Source of the DNA: Streptomyces sp. NBC_00568
Lineage (GTDB): Bacteria > Actinomycetota > Actinomycetes > Streptomycetales > Streptomycetaceae
Assembly: GCF_026341855.1 (NCBI RefSeq)
Contig: NZ_JAPENW010000001.1
Span: 4,641,001-4,705,000, forward strand
Direction of reading: 5' to 3'
Length of the DNA: 64,000 nucleotides
The notes beneath the pieces were generated by a model. That model worked only from the letters and a program-made list of their open reading frames with translations, searched no databases and was not told where the DNA came from. A program made the translations under genes and the position numbers. Position 1 is the stretch's first letter, and every line of letters starts with the position of its first letter. Positions 52,751 to 61,274 of this stretch are shown one piece after another.

Positions 52751-54154
52751 ATGGAAGGCATGGCACCGAAGACCGAAGACACCGCACCGCAGACCCACGA
52801 GAACCACACGGCTCACGACGAGTACGACGTGTCGGCCGTCGAGCGCTGGGCCGTCGAGCCCGACAAACGCCCCGGCCGCACCGCCTTCCAGCGCGACCGC
52901 GCGCGTGTGCTGCACTCCGCCGCCCTGCGCCGCCTCGCGGGCAAGACCCAGGTCGTCACTCCCGGCACCCTTCCCCAGGTGCTCGGCGCCGCCGGAATCC
53001 AGGTGTGGGACGCCAGTCCGCGGACGCGGCTGACCCACTCCCTGGAGTGCGCCCAGGTGGGCCGGGAACTCGGCGCCGCCCTCGGCTGCGACCCGGACCT
53101 GGTCGAGGCGGCCTGCCTCTCGCACGACCTCGGCCACCCGCCCTTCGGACACAACGGCGAACAGGCGCTCAACGAATTCGCGGAAGACTGCGGCGGATTC
53201 GAGGGCAACGCCCAGTCGCTGCGCCTGCTCACCCGGATCGAGCCCAAGCGCTTCGTGCGCAGCCACATGGTGACATCGGCCTCCGCCGCGGCGGGTGACG
53301 ACCTCGTCAGCGTCGGCCTCAACCTCACCCGCGCCGCCCTCGACGCCGCCACCAAGTACCCCTGGCCGAGAGGCGCCCGTCCCAACGACCCGAAGTCGCC
53401 GAAATTCGGGGTCTACGAAGACGACCGGCCGGTCTTCGACTGGGTCCGCAAGGGCGCCCCCGGCACCCGGACGTGCTTCGAGGCCCAGGTCATGGACTGG
53501 TCCGACGACGTCGCCTACTCGGTGCACGACGTCGAGGACGGCCTGCACGCCGGCCATATCGACACCGGCCTGCTGCACGCCGAGGCGGAACGCCGGGAGA
53601 TCTTCGCGGTCGCCATCGGGCGGTACGTGCCCGACGACACCGATCCGGCCGAGCTCTCCGAGGCCCTCGACCGGCTCCTCGACCAGGAATGGTGGCCGCA
53701 CGGGTACGACGGAACGGCCGTCGCGCAGGCCCGCCTGAAGGACGCCACCAGCCAGCTCATCGGCCGCTTCTGCCTGGCCGCTGAGGGCGCCACCCGCGCG
53801 AGGTACGGCACCGGGCGCCTCACCCGGTACGCGGCGGAGCTGGTCGTCCCGCGAGCCGCCCGGCACGAGTGCGCCGTCCTCAAGGCGGTCGCCGACCGGT
53901 ACGTCATGCAGCGCGCCGAGCAGGAGCGGCTCCGCGCCGACCAGCGGATCATCGTCGCCGAGCTCGCCGAAGCGCTCACCGCGCGCGCCCCCGAGGTACT
54001 CGATCCGCAGTTCCGGGCGCTGTTCGACCACGCGGCCGACGACCGCGCCCGCAAGCGCGTGATCGTCGACCAGATCGCATCCCTCACGGATGCCTCGGCG
54101 CGTTCCCTGCACCTCAGGCTCACCACGCGTTCCCATGGGAGCGGAGAAGTGTGA
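52751..54154 (+). CDS. dgt: Deoxyguanosinetriphosphate triphosphohydrolase
   Basis: This is an HD-domain dNTPase of 467 residues that releases triphosphate from dGTP and related dNTPs. HD ligands are visible as RLTHSLECAQVG (His), CLSHDLGHPPFGHNGE (His-Asp) and VMDWSDDVAYSVHDVEDG (Asp). The N-terminus has the family segment GRTAFQRDRARVLHSAALRRLAGKTQV. ATG 52751 lies seven bases after a TACTGT -10 box and is probably leaderless; the frame continues upstream into the chelatase gene. It is next to dnaG by two genes, the common actinomycete order. Confidence 0.95.
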   Translation: MEGMAPKTEDTAPQTHENHTAHDEYDVSAVERWAVEPDKRPGRTAFQRDRARVLHSAALRRLAGKTQVVTPGTLPQVLGAAGIQVWDASPRTRLTHSLECAQVGRELGAALGCDPDLVEAACLSHDLGHPPFGHNGEQALNEFAEDCGGFEGNAQSLRLLTRIEPKRFVRSHMVTSASAAAGDDLVSVGLNLTRAALDAATKYPWPRGARPNDPKSPKFGVYEDDRPVFDWVRKGAPGTRTCFEAQVMDWSDDVAYSVHDVEDGLHAGHIDTGLLHAEAERREIFAVAIGRYVPDDTDPAELSEALDRLLDQEWWPHGYDGTAVAQARLKDATSQLIGRFCLAAEGATRARYGTGRLTRYAAELVVPRAARHECAVLKAVADRYVMQRAEQERLRADQRIIVAELAEALTARAPEVLDPQFRALFDHAADDRARKRVIVDQIASLTDASARSLHLRLTTRSHGSGEV

Positions 54155-54247
54155 CCCTGCGTGGCCTGATCGGGCCACTCCCCCTTCCCGCATCACGCTC
54201 CGTGCGGGACGCTCGCATATGGCGACATCCTTACGAGGAGGCATCAA

Positions 54248-55513
54248 GTGGTCGACGCGGATCAGACATTCGTCATCGTCGGAGGAGGCCTGGCAGGCGC
54301 CAAGGCGGCCGAGACGCTCCGAGCGGAGGGCTTCACCGGCCGCGTGATACTGATCTGCGACGAGCGCGACCACCCCTATGAACGCCCTCCGCTGTCCAAG
54401 GGCTACCTCCTCGGCAAGGAGGAGCGTGACAGCGTCTTCGTGCACGAACCCGCGTGGTACGCGCAGAACGACATCGAGCTGCACCTCGGCCAGACCGTCG
54501 ACGCGATCGACCGCACGGCCAAGACGGTCCGCTTCGGCGACGACGGCACCCTCGTCCACTACGACAAGCTGCTCATCGTGACCGGAGCCGAGCCGCGCCG
54601 CCTCGACATCCCGGGCACCGGCCTCGCCGGAGTCCACCACCTGCGCCGCCTCGCCCACGCCGAGCGGCTCAAGGGCGTCCTCGCGGCGCTCGGCCGGGAC
54701 AACGGCCACATCGTGATCGCCGGCGCCGGCTGGATCGGCCTGGAGGTCGCCGCCGCGGCCCGCGAGTACGGCGCCGAGGTCACCGTCGTCGAACCCGAGC
54801 CGACCCCGCTGCACAGCGTGCTCGGCCCCGAGCTGGGCGAGCTCTTCGCCGAGCTGCACCGCGAGCACGGCGTCCGCTTCCACTTCGGCGCCCGGCTCAC
54901 CGAGATCGTCGGCCAGGACGGCATGGTGCTGGCCGCCCGCACCGACGACGGTGAGGAGCACCCCGCCCACGACGTGCTCGCGGCCATCGGAGCCGCCCCG
55001 CGCACCGGCCTCGCCGAGGCCGCCGGCCTGACACTGGCCGACCGCGCGCACGGCGGCGGCATCGCGGTCGACGACCGGCTGCGGACCTCCGACCCGGACG
55101 TGTACGCCGCCGGAGACGTCGCCTCCTTCCACCACAGCCTCTTCGACACGCGGCTGCGCGTCGAGCACTGGGCCAACGCCCTGAACGGCGGACCGGCCGC
55201 CGCCCGCTCGATGCTGGACCGCGGGACGACGTACGACCGCGTGCCCTACTTCTTCTCCGACCAGTACGACGTGGGTCTCGAGTACTCGGGCTGGGCGCCC
55301 CCGGGGACGTACGACCAGGTGGTGATCCGCGGCGACGCGGGCAAGCGGGAGTTCATCGCCTTCTGGGTGAAGGAGGGCAGGCTGCTGGCCGGGATGAACG
55401 TGAATGTGTGGGACGTCACGGAGCCGATCCAGCAGCTGATCCGGTCCCGGGCCCAGGTGGACACCGACGCGCTCGCCGACCCGCATGTTCCCCTGGAGAG
55501 CCTGGCCCCGTGA
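54248..55513 (+). CDS. Ferredoxin-reductase-like FAD oxidoreductase
   Basis: This is a 421-residue flavoprotein of the rubredoxin/ferredoxin reductase group: FAD motif FVIVGGGLAGAKAAE, ERPPLSKGYL, LLIVTGAEPRRLDIPG, NAD motif IVIAGAGWIGLEVAA, second FAD motif VYAAGDVASF, and the C-terminal reductase domain (VPYFFSDQYDVGLEYSG). Such enzymes feed electrons from NADH to ferredoxins of P450 or dioxygenase systems. No ferredoxin or oxygenase gene is beside it, so the partner is unknown. GTG 54248 has GAGGAGG at the right spacing. It lies between dgt and dnaG. Confidence 0.92.
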   Translation: MVDADQTFVIVGGGLAGAKAAETLRAEGFTGRVILICDERDHPYERPPLSKGYLLGKEERDSVFVHEPAWYAQNDIELHLGQTVDAIDRTAKTVRFGDDGTLVHYDKLLIVTGAEPRRLDIPGTGLAGVHHLRRLAHAERLKGVLAALGRDNGHIVIAGAGWIGLEVAAAAREYGAEVTVVEPEPTPLHSVLGPELGELFAELHREHGVRFHFGARLTEIVGQDGMVLAARTDDGEEHPAHDVLAAIGAAPRTGLAEAAGLTLADRAHGGGIAVDDRLRTSDPDVYAAGDVASFHHSLFDTRLRVEHWANALNGGPAAARSMLDRGTTYDRVPYFFSDQYDVGLEYSGWAPPGTYDQVVIRGDAGKREFIAFWVKEGRLLAGMNVNVWDVTEPIQQLIRSRAQVDTDALADPHVPLESLAP

Positions 55514-55637
55514 CCGACGGCGGCACCCGGCTCCCGCACCGTCCCCGTGCCGGGATTCCCGGGGCCCGCCCCCGGACCCCGGCCGGGGTGCGTTCACCTG
55601 CCCCGGGAGTGTCGGTGCGGCCCCGTAGACTCACCTC

Positions 55638-57542
55638 GTGGCAGGCAGGATCAATGACGAGGACGTGAAGGCTGTTCGGGACGCGGTCCCGATCGACGCC
55701 GTGGTGTCCGAGTACCTCCAGCTGCGCAACGCGGGCGGCGGAAACCTCAAGGGTCTCTGCCCCTTCCACGACGAGAAGTCTCCGTCCTTCCAGGTCAGCC
55801 CCAGCAAGGGGCTCTTCCACTGCTTCGGCTGCCAGGAAGGCGGCGACACCATCACGTTCGTGATGAAGGTCGACCACCTCACCTTCTCCGAGTCGGTCGA
55901 GCGCCTCGCGGCCCAGGCCGGCATCACCCTGCGCTACGAGGAGGGCGGGTACAACCCCGCCCACCAGCGCGGCGAGCGCATCCGCCTGGTCGAGGCGCAC
56001 AAGGCCGCCGCCCAGTTCTACATCGAGCAGCTCGGCACCAGCCCCGAGGCCGACGCGGGCCGCTCGTTCCTCGCCGAGCGCGGCTTCGACCAGGCCGCCG
56101 CCGCCCACTTCGGTGTCGGCTACAGCCCCCAGGGCTGGGACCACCTCACCCGCCATCTGCGCGGCAAGGGCTTCACCGACAAGGAACTCGTCCTCTCCGG
56201 TCTCTCCCAGGAGGGCCGCCGCGGTCCCATCGACCGTTTCCGCGGCCGTCTCATGTGGCCGATCCGCGACATCGGCGGCGAGGTCGTCGGCTTCGGCGCC
56301 CGCAAGCTGTACGAGTCCGACAACGGACCGAAGTACCTGAACACGCCCGACACCGCGATCTACCGGAAGTCCCAGGTCCTGTACGGCATCGACCTCGCCA
56401 AGAAGGACATCGCCAAGAGCAGCCGGGCGGTCGTCGTCGAGGGCTACACGGACGTCATGGCCTGCCACCTGGCCGGTATCACCACCGCCATCGCGACCTG
56501 CGGCACGGCGTTCGGCGGCGACCACATCAAGATCCTCCGTCGGCTGCTCATGGACAACGGCTCGGCACGGGTGATCTTCACCTTCGACGGCGACTCGGCC
56601 GGCCAGAAGGCCGCCCTGCGTGCCTTCGAGGACGACCAGAAGTTCGCCGCCGAGACGTACATCGCCATCGCGCCCGACGGCATGGACCCCTGCGAGCTGC
56701 GCCTCGCCAAGGGCGACGAAGCGGTCGCCGACCTGGTCGAACCCCGCACCCCCCTCTTCGAGTTCGCGCTGCGCCAGATCGTCCTGCGCTACGACCTGGA
56801 GACCCCGGCGGGACGCGCGGCCGCCCTCGACGAGGCCGCCCCGGTCGTCGCCCGCATCAAGAACAGCGGCGCGCAGCACGAGGTCGCCGTACAGCTGGCC
56901 GGCATGCTCGGCATCCTCGACACCCAGTTCGTCGTCAAGAGGGTGGCCCAGCTGGCCCGTTGGGCCCGCGACCGAGGCGGCATGGGGCCCGCGCCGGCCG
57001 GCGGCCGCCCCCAGCAGACCTACTCCGCGGTCCAGGCGCCCACCGGCGGCGGCCCGGCCCTCACCCTGCGCAACCCCGTCTTCGCCACCGAGCGCGAGCT
57101 GCTCAAACTCGCCCTCCAGCGGCCGGAGTTGGTCGCCCCGGCGTTCGACGCCTACGGCATGGACGAGTTCACCGCCCCGCCCTATGCGGCCGTGCGCCAG
57201 GCGGTCATGGACGCCGGCGGCACCGAGTACGGCGTCCAGGACCCCCAGGAGTTTCTGATCCGGGTCCGCGACGCCGCCCCGGACGACGCGGTGCGCGCGA
57301 TGGTCACCGAGCTGGCCGTCGAGGCGATCCTGCGCAAGACCGTCGACGAGACCTACGCGGGCGACCAGCTCGTCGCGGTCCGCCGCCGCGCCGTCGACCG
57401 CCGCATCCGGGACGTCCAGGGCTCCCTGTCCCGCCTCAGCGCGGGGGGCGACCCGGCCCAGCTGGCCGCCGTACAGAACGAGTTGTGGGTGCTCCAGCAG
57501 TACGGTCAGGCACTCCGCGAGCGGGGCGCCGAAGCCCTCTGA
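55638..57542 (+). CDS. dnaG: DNA primase
   Basis: This enzyme makes RNA primers at the replication fork; 634 residues. The N-terminal CHC2 zinc ribbon is CPFHDEKSPSF...HCFGCQEGG, the TOPRIM core includes VVVEGYTDVMA (catalytic Glu) and FDGDSAGQKAALRA (DxD-type metal site), and the C-terminal helicase-binding domain begins after the linker around residue 450. GTG 55638 lies seven bases after a TAGACT -10 box and has no ribosome site, so translation is probably leaderless. hrdA follows, an order reminiscent of the rpsU-dnaG-rpoD operon of other bacteria. Confidence 0.97.
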   Translation: MAGRINDEDVKAVRDAVPIDAVVSEYLQLRNAGGGNLKGLCPFHDEKSPSFQVSPSKGLFHCFGCQEGGDTITFVMKVDHLTFSESVERLAAQAGITLRYEEGGYNPAHQRGERIRLVEAHKAAAQFYIEQLGTSPEADAGRSFLAERGFDQAAAAHFGVGYSPQGWDHLTRHLRGKGFTDKELVLSGLSQEGRRGPIDRFRGRLMWPIRDIGGEVVGFGARKLYESDNGPKYLNTPDTAIYRKSQVLYGIDLAKKDIAKSSRAVVVEGYTDVMACHLAGITTAIATCGTAFGGDHIKILRRLLMDNGSARVIFTFDGDSAGQKAALRAFEDDQKFAAETYIAIAPDGMDPCELRLAKGDEAVADLVEPRTPLFEFALRQIVLRYDLETPAGRAAALDEAAPVVARIKNSGAQHEVAVQLAGMLGILDTQFVVKRVAQLARWARDRGGMGPAPAGGRPQQTYSAVQAPTGGGPALTLRNPVFATERELLKLALQRPELVAPAFDAYGMDEFTAPPYAAVRQAVMDAGGTEYGVQDPQEFLIRVRDAAPDDAVRAMVTELAVEAILRKTVDETYAGDQLVAVRRRAVDRRIRDVQGSLSRLSAGGDPAQLAAVQNELWVLQQYGQALRERGAEAL

Positions 57543-58019
57543 GGCCGGGCCGGCGGAGCGTGGAGGACGGCTCGGCGCCGGATCCGCGGGGGTTGCGAGG
57601 GCGTCCCGGGGGCGGACCCGCAGGGGCTCGAGGGGTGTTCCGGGGGCGGACCCGAGGGAATGCCGGGGCGCGACGGGCGGTCGGAGCGGTCGGCCGGGCT
57701 CTGCGCACATGCCAATCCGGTACGCGCTTCTCCTGGTTTCGTCTTCGCTGAGCTGCGCACTCGTCCAGGACGGTAACCACGCGGTCACGGACCGGACGCA
57801 AAAAGTCACCGCACGCCCCTCGTGGCGGCGATGTGTCGTACTCCACACTGGGTTCCGGTGCCTGAGTCCTCGGAGCGCGGTCGACCCGCACGCGACGGGT
57901 TCCCGATCCCCGCGGTTCCGCAAAACGACTACGGGATGGACAGCGGCGAGGCCGTCGACCCCATCCCCGACGTACCGCTGCCGCACGCCTCAGCAGCGAC
58001 ATTCCTGGAGGTCGCCCCC
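57543..58019 (+). other. Upstream region of hrdA
   Basis: No separate gene is seen in these 477 bases. Two copies of a CCGGGGGCGGACCCG-like element lie near 57608 and 57643. From about 57822 the hrdA frame is open and could give an N-terminal extension if earlier starts are used. Confidence 0.5.
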
Positions 58020-59150
58020 GTGCAGACCCAGACCCTCGCCCAGACCGACAACACCATCGACACGGACGCGGATACCGACGTCGTCGCGGGGGTCCCCCCG
58101 CAGCGCCGCGCCGCGCACCACCCCGAGGCCGAGCAGGCGGGCCCGCCCGAGGCTCCCGGGGCAGAGGTGGAAGTGGAGACCGAGGCCGAGGCCCCCGAAC
58201 CCGTCGAACCGCCCCGAGGCCGCGCGGCCGACACCGGGGGCCCCTCGTCCGACCTGTTCCGCCAGTATCTGCGGGAGATCGGGCGGATTCCGCTGCTCAC
58301 GGCGGCCGAGGAGGTCGATCTCGCCCGCCGTGTCGAGGCCGGGCTCTTCGCCGAGGAGAAGCTCCGGCTCGCCCCCGACCTGGACAGCCAGCTCGCCCTG
58401 GACCTGGACAAGATCGTCGTCATGGGACGGATGGCCAAGCGCCGGCTCATCGAGGCGAACCTGCGGCTGGTCGTCTCCGTGGCCAAGCGCTACGTGGGGC
58501 GCGGGCTGACCATGCTCGACCTGGTCCAGGAGGGCAATCTCGGCCTGATCAGGGCCGTCGAGAAGTTCGACTACGCCCGCGGCTACAAGTTCTCCACGTA
58601 CGCCACCTGGTGGATCCGGCAGGCCATGTCGCGCGCCCTCGCCGACCAGGCGCGCACGATCCGCGTCCCCGTGCACGTGGTCGAGCTGATCAACCGGGTG
58701 GTCCGGGTGCAGCGGCGGATGCTCCAGGAGCGCGGCTACGAACCCAGTCCGGAAGAGGTCGCCGCGCATCTCGACCTGACCGGCGAGCGGGTGAGCGAGG
58801 TCCTGCGGCTGGCCCAGGAGCCGGTCTCCCTCCACGCCCCCGTGGGGGAGGAGGACGACGTGGCCCTCGGGGACCTCATCGAGGACGGCGACGCCACGTC
58901 TCCGGTGGAGTCCGCGGCGTTCCTGCTGCTCAGGCAGCATCTGGAGGCGGTGCTGTCCACGCTCGGCGAGCGGGAGCGCAAGGTCGTCCAGCTGCGGTAC
59001 GGGCTGGCGGACGGTCGTCCGCGGACCCTGGAGGAGATCGGCCGCATCTTCGGCGTCACGCGTGAGCGCATCCGCCAGATCGAGTCCAAGACCCTGAACA
59101 AGCTCAGGGATCACGCTTTTGCCGACCAGCTCCGGGGTTATCTGGACTGA
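58020..59150 (+). CDS. hrdA: RNA polymerase sigma factor, group 2 (HrdA-type)
   Basis: This is a sigma-70 family factor of 376 residues. After an acidic N-terminal ~75 residues it has region 1.2 (DLFRQYLREIGRIPLLTAAEEVDLARRVE), 2.1-2.4 (NLRLVVSVAKRYVGRGLTMLDLVQEGNLGLIRAVEKFDYARGYKFSTYATWWIRQAMSRAL), region 3 and 4.2 (LEEIGRIFGVTRERIRQIESKTLNKLR). Region 1.1 and the long N-terminus of HrdB are missing, so it is a non-essential group 2 factor; the dnaG neighbourhood matches hrdA of S. coelicolor. GTG 58020 is favoured by GGAGGT seven bases upstream; in-frame ATG 57936 and GTG 57822 would give 404 or 442 residues. Confidence 0.9.
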   Translation: MQTQTLAQTDNTIDTDADTDVVAGVPPQRRAAHHPEAEQAGPPEAPGAEVEVETEAEAPEPVEPPRGRAADTGGPSSDLFRQYLREIGRIPLLTAAEEVDLARRVEAGLFAEEKLRLAPDLDSQLALDLDKIVVMGRMAKRRLIEANLRLVVSVAKRYVGRGLTMLDLVQEGNLGLIRAVEKFDYARGYKFSTYATWWIRQAMSRALADQARTIRVPVHVVELINRVVRVQRRMLQERGYEPSPEEVAAHLDLTGERVSEVLRLAQEPVSLHAPVGEEDDVALGDLIEDGDATSPVESAAFLLLRQHLEAVLSTLGERERKVVQLRYGLADGRPRTLEEIGRIFGVTRERIRQIESKTLNKLRDHAFADQLRGYLD

Positions 59151-59195
59151 GGCGGCTCCCCGGGGCAACGGTTTTCTTCGCCGCCTCCGCGCCTG

Positions 59196-59296
59196 CCCTC
59201 CCCCAAGGTCTCGGCTTCGCTCGACCAGGGGGGACTCCCATCGCATCGGGGGCGCTGCCCCCGGACCCCCGCTCCTCGAACGCCGGAGGGGCTGAT
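59196..59296. repeat. Streptomycete interspersed intergenic repeat
   Basis: CCCTCCCCCAAGGTCTCGG-type sequence pairing with CGACCAGGGGGGAC, followed by GGGGGCGCTGCCCCC and CGGACCCCCGCTCCTCGAACGCCGGAGGGGCTG-like sequence, is a combination I know as very common in intergenic regions of streptomycete chromosomes. It folds into two hairpins. Confidence 0.7.
59246..59264 (+). terminator. Probable terminator between hrdA and the ABC operon
   Basis: GGGGGC-GCT-GCCCCC forms a tight hairpin about 100 bases after the hrdA stop, within the interspersed repeat, and may terminate both convergent transcripts. Confidence 0.5.
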
Positions 59297-59345
59297 TTCT
59301 CGCCGGACGGGTGAATTCCAGCGGGGGTCCAGGGGAGGCGGGTGC

Positions 59346-61274
59346 CTAGTCGACCTCGGCGACCGCCTGGGCGAACTGGGCCTGGTACAGGCGGGCGTAG
59401 GCTCCGCCGGACGCCAGCAGCTCCGCGTGCGCGCCCTGCTCCACGATGGACCCGTCCTCCATCACGAGGATGGTGTCCGCGTCCCGGATCGTCGACAGAC
59501 GGTGGGCGATCACGAACGAGGTCCGGCCGTGCGCCAGCTTCGCCATCGCCTTCTGGATCAGCACCTCGGTGCGGGTGTCGACGGAGCTGGTCGCCTCGTC
59601 GAGCACCAGGATCACCGGGTCCGACAGGAACGCCCGGGCGATGGTGATCAGCTGCTTCTCGCCCGCGCTGACCCCGGCCCCCTCGTCGTCGATCACCGTG
59701 TCGTAGCCGTCGGGCAGCGTACGGATGAAGCGGTCGGCGTGCGCCGCGCGCGCCGCCTCCTCGATCTCCCCGCGGGTGACGTCCCGCGAGGCCCCGTACG
59801 CGATGTTGTCGGCGATCGTGCCACCGAACAGCCAGGTGTCCTGCAGCACCATCCCTATCCCGGCCCTCAGTTCGTCCCGGGACATGGACGCCACATCGAC
59901 CCCGTCGAGGGTGATCCGGCCGCCCGTGACGTCGTAGAACCGCATGAGCAGGTTCACCAGGGTCGTCTTGCCGGCGCCGGTCGGGCCGACGATGGCCACC
60001 GTGTGGCCCGGCTCCACCTTCAGCGAGAGGTCCTCGATGAGCGGCTTCTCCGCGTCGTACCGGAAGGACACGTGCTCCAGCGCCACGCGCCCGCGCAGCT
60101 CGCCGGGACGGGCCGACACCGTCGGGTCCGCCTCCTGCTCGTCCGCGTCGAGGACCTCGAAGACCCGCTCCGCGGACGCGACACCCGACTGCACAAGGTT
60201 CGCCATCGACGCGACCTGCGTCAGTGGCATCGAGAACTGGCGGGAGTACTGGATGAACGCCTGCACATCACCGATCGACAGCGAGCCGGAAGCCACGCGC
60301 AGACCGCCGACCACCGCCACGAGCACGTAGTTCAGGTTCGACACGAACATCATCAGCGGCTGCATGACACCGCTGTTGAACTGCGCCTTGAACCCGGCCT
60401 CGTACAGCTTCTCGTTCTGCTCGGCGAACTGCGCCGCCGACTCGTCGGCCCGCCCGAACACCTTCACCAGGTTGTGGCCGGTGTACATCTCCTCGATGTG
60501 GGCGTTGAGCTTGCCGGTGGTGCGCCACTGCTGCACGAAGTGCGGCTGCGAGCGCTTGCCGATCCGGGTGGCGACGACGAACGACAGCGGCACCGTGACC
60601 AGCGCGACGAGCGCGAGCAGCGGTGACACCCAGAACATCATGGCGAGCACGCCCACGATGGTCAGCAGCGAGTTGACGAGCTGGCCCATCGACTGCTGGA
60701 GGGTCTGCTGGATGTTGTCCATGTCGTTCGTGGCACGGCTGAGGACCTCACCGCGCTGCCGCTTGTCGAAGTACGACAGCGGCAGCCGTGACAGCTTCGC
60801 CTGAAGGTCCTCGCGCATGCGGTAGACGGTCTTGTTGACGGCCCGGTTCACCAGGCGCGTCGCCACCGCCATCAGCAGGCCGGCCAGCAGGAACGTGCCG
60901 AGCGCGATCAGCAGGACGTTCCCGACGGCGTTGAAGTCGATGCCCTCGCCGGGGGTGAAGTCCGTCCCCGAGAGCATGTCGGCCACGCCGCCCTGGCCGT
61001 GCTCGCGCAGCGAGTCGAGAGCCTGGGCCTTGGTGTCGCCGGCCGGCATCTGGCGTCCGACGATCCCCGCGAAGACCAGGTCCGTGGCCCTGCCCAGGAT
61101 CTTCGGGCCGACCACCGAGAGCCCCACGCTCAGGACGACGGCGACCAGCATCACGTACAGCGTGGCGCGCTCGGGCTTGAACTGGGTGAGCAGTCGTCTG
61201 CCCGACCCCTTGAAATCCATCGAGCGCTGATCGGGGCCGCCCCCGGCCATCATCCGCCCCATCGGCCCGGCCAT
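59346..61274 (-). CDS. ABC exporter half-transporter (second of pair)
   Basis: This is a 642-residue fusion of a six-TM domain and an ATPase, type IV exporter fold. ATPase motifs: Walker A GPTGAGKTT, Q loop VLQDTWLF, signature SAGEKQLI (VSAGEKQ, a degenerate LSGGQ), Walker B VILVLDEATSSVD with catalytic Glu, and H-loop AHRLS. A 75-residue segment after TM1 is extracytoplasmic and long. Its ATG shares one base with the stop of the upstream half-transporter (TGATG), so the two form a heterodimer by all appearances. Multidrug or lipid export is the usual role. Confidence 0.93.
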   Translation of the reverse strand: MAGPMGRMMAGGGPDQRSMDFKGSGRRLLTQFKPERATLYVMLVAVVLSVGLSVVGPKILGRATDLVFAGIVGRQMPAGDTKAQALDSLREHGQGGVADMLSGTDFTPGEGIDFNAVGNVLLIALGTFLLAGLLMAVATRLVNRAVNKTVYRMREDLQAKLSRLPLSYFDKRQRGEVLSRATNDMDNIQQTLQQSMGQLVNSLLTIVGVLAMMFWVSPLLALVALVTVPLSFVVATRIGKRSQPHFVQQWRTTGKLNAHIEEMYTGHNLVKVFGRADESAAQFAEQNEKLYEAGFKAQFNSGVMQPLMMFVSNLNYVLVAVVGGLRVASGSLSIGDVQAFIQYSRQFSMPLTQVASMANLVQSGVASAERVFEVLDADEQEADPTVSARPGELRGRVALEHVSFRYDAEKPLIEDLSLKVEPGHTVAIVGPTGAGKTTLVNLLMRFYDVTGGRITLDGVDVASMSRDELRAGIGMVLQDTWLFGGTIADNIAYGASRDVTRGEIEEAARAAHADRFIRTLPDGYDTVIDDEGAGVSAGEKQLITIARAFLSDPVILVLDEATSSVDTRTEVLIQKAMAKLAHGRTSFVIAHRLSTIRDADTILVMEDGSIVEQGAHAELLASGGAYARLYQAQFAQAVAEVD

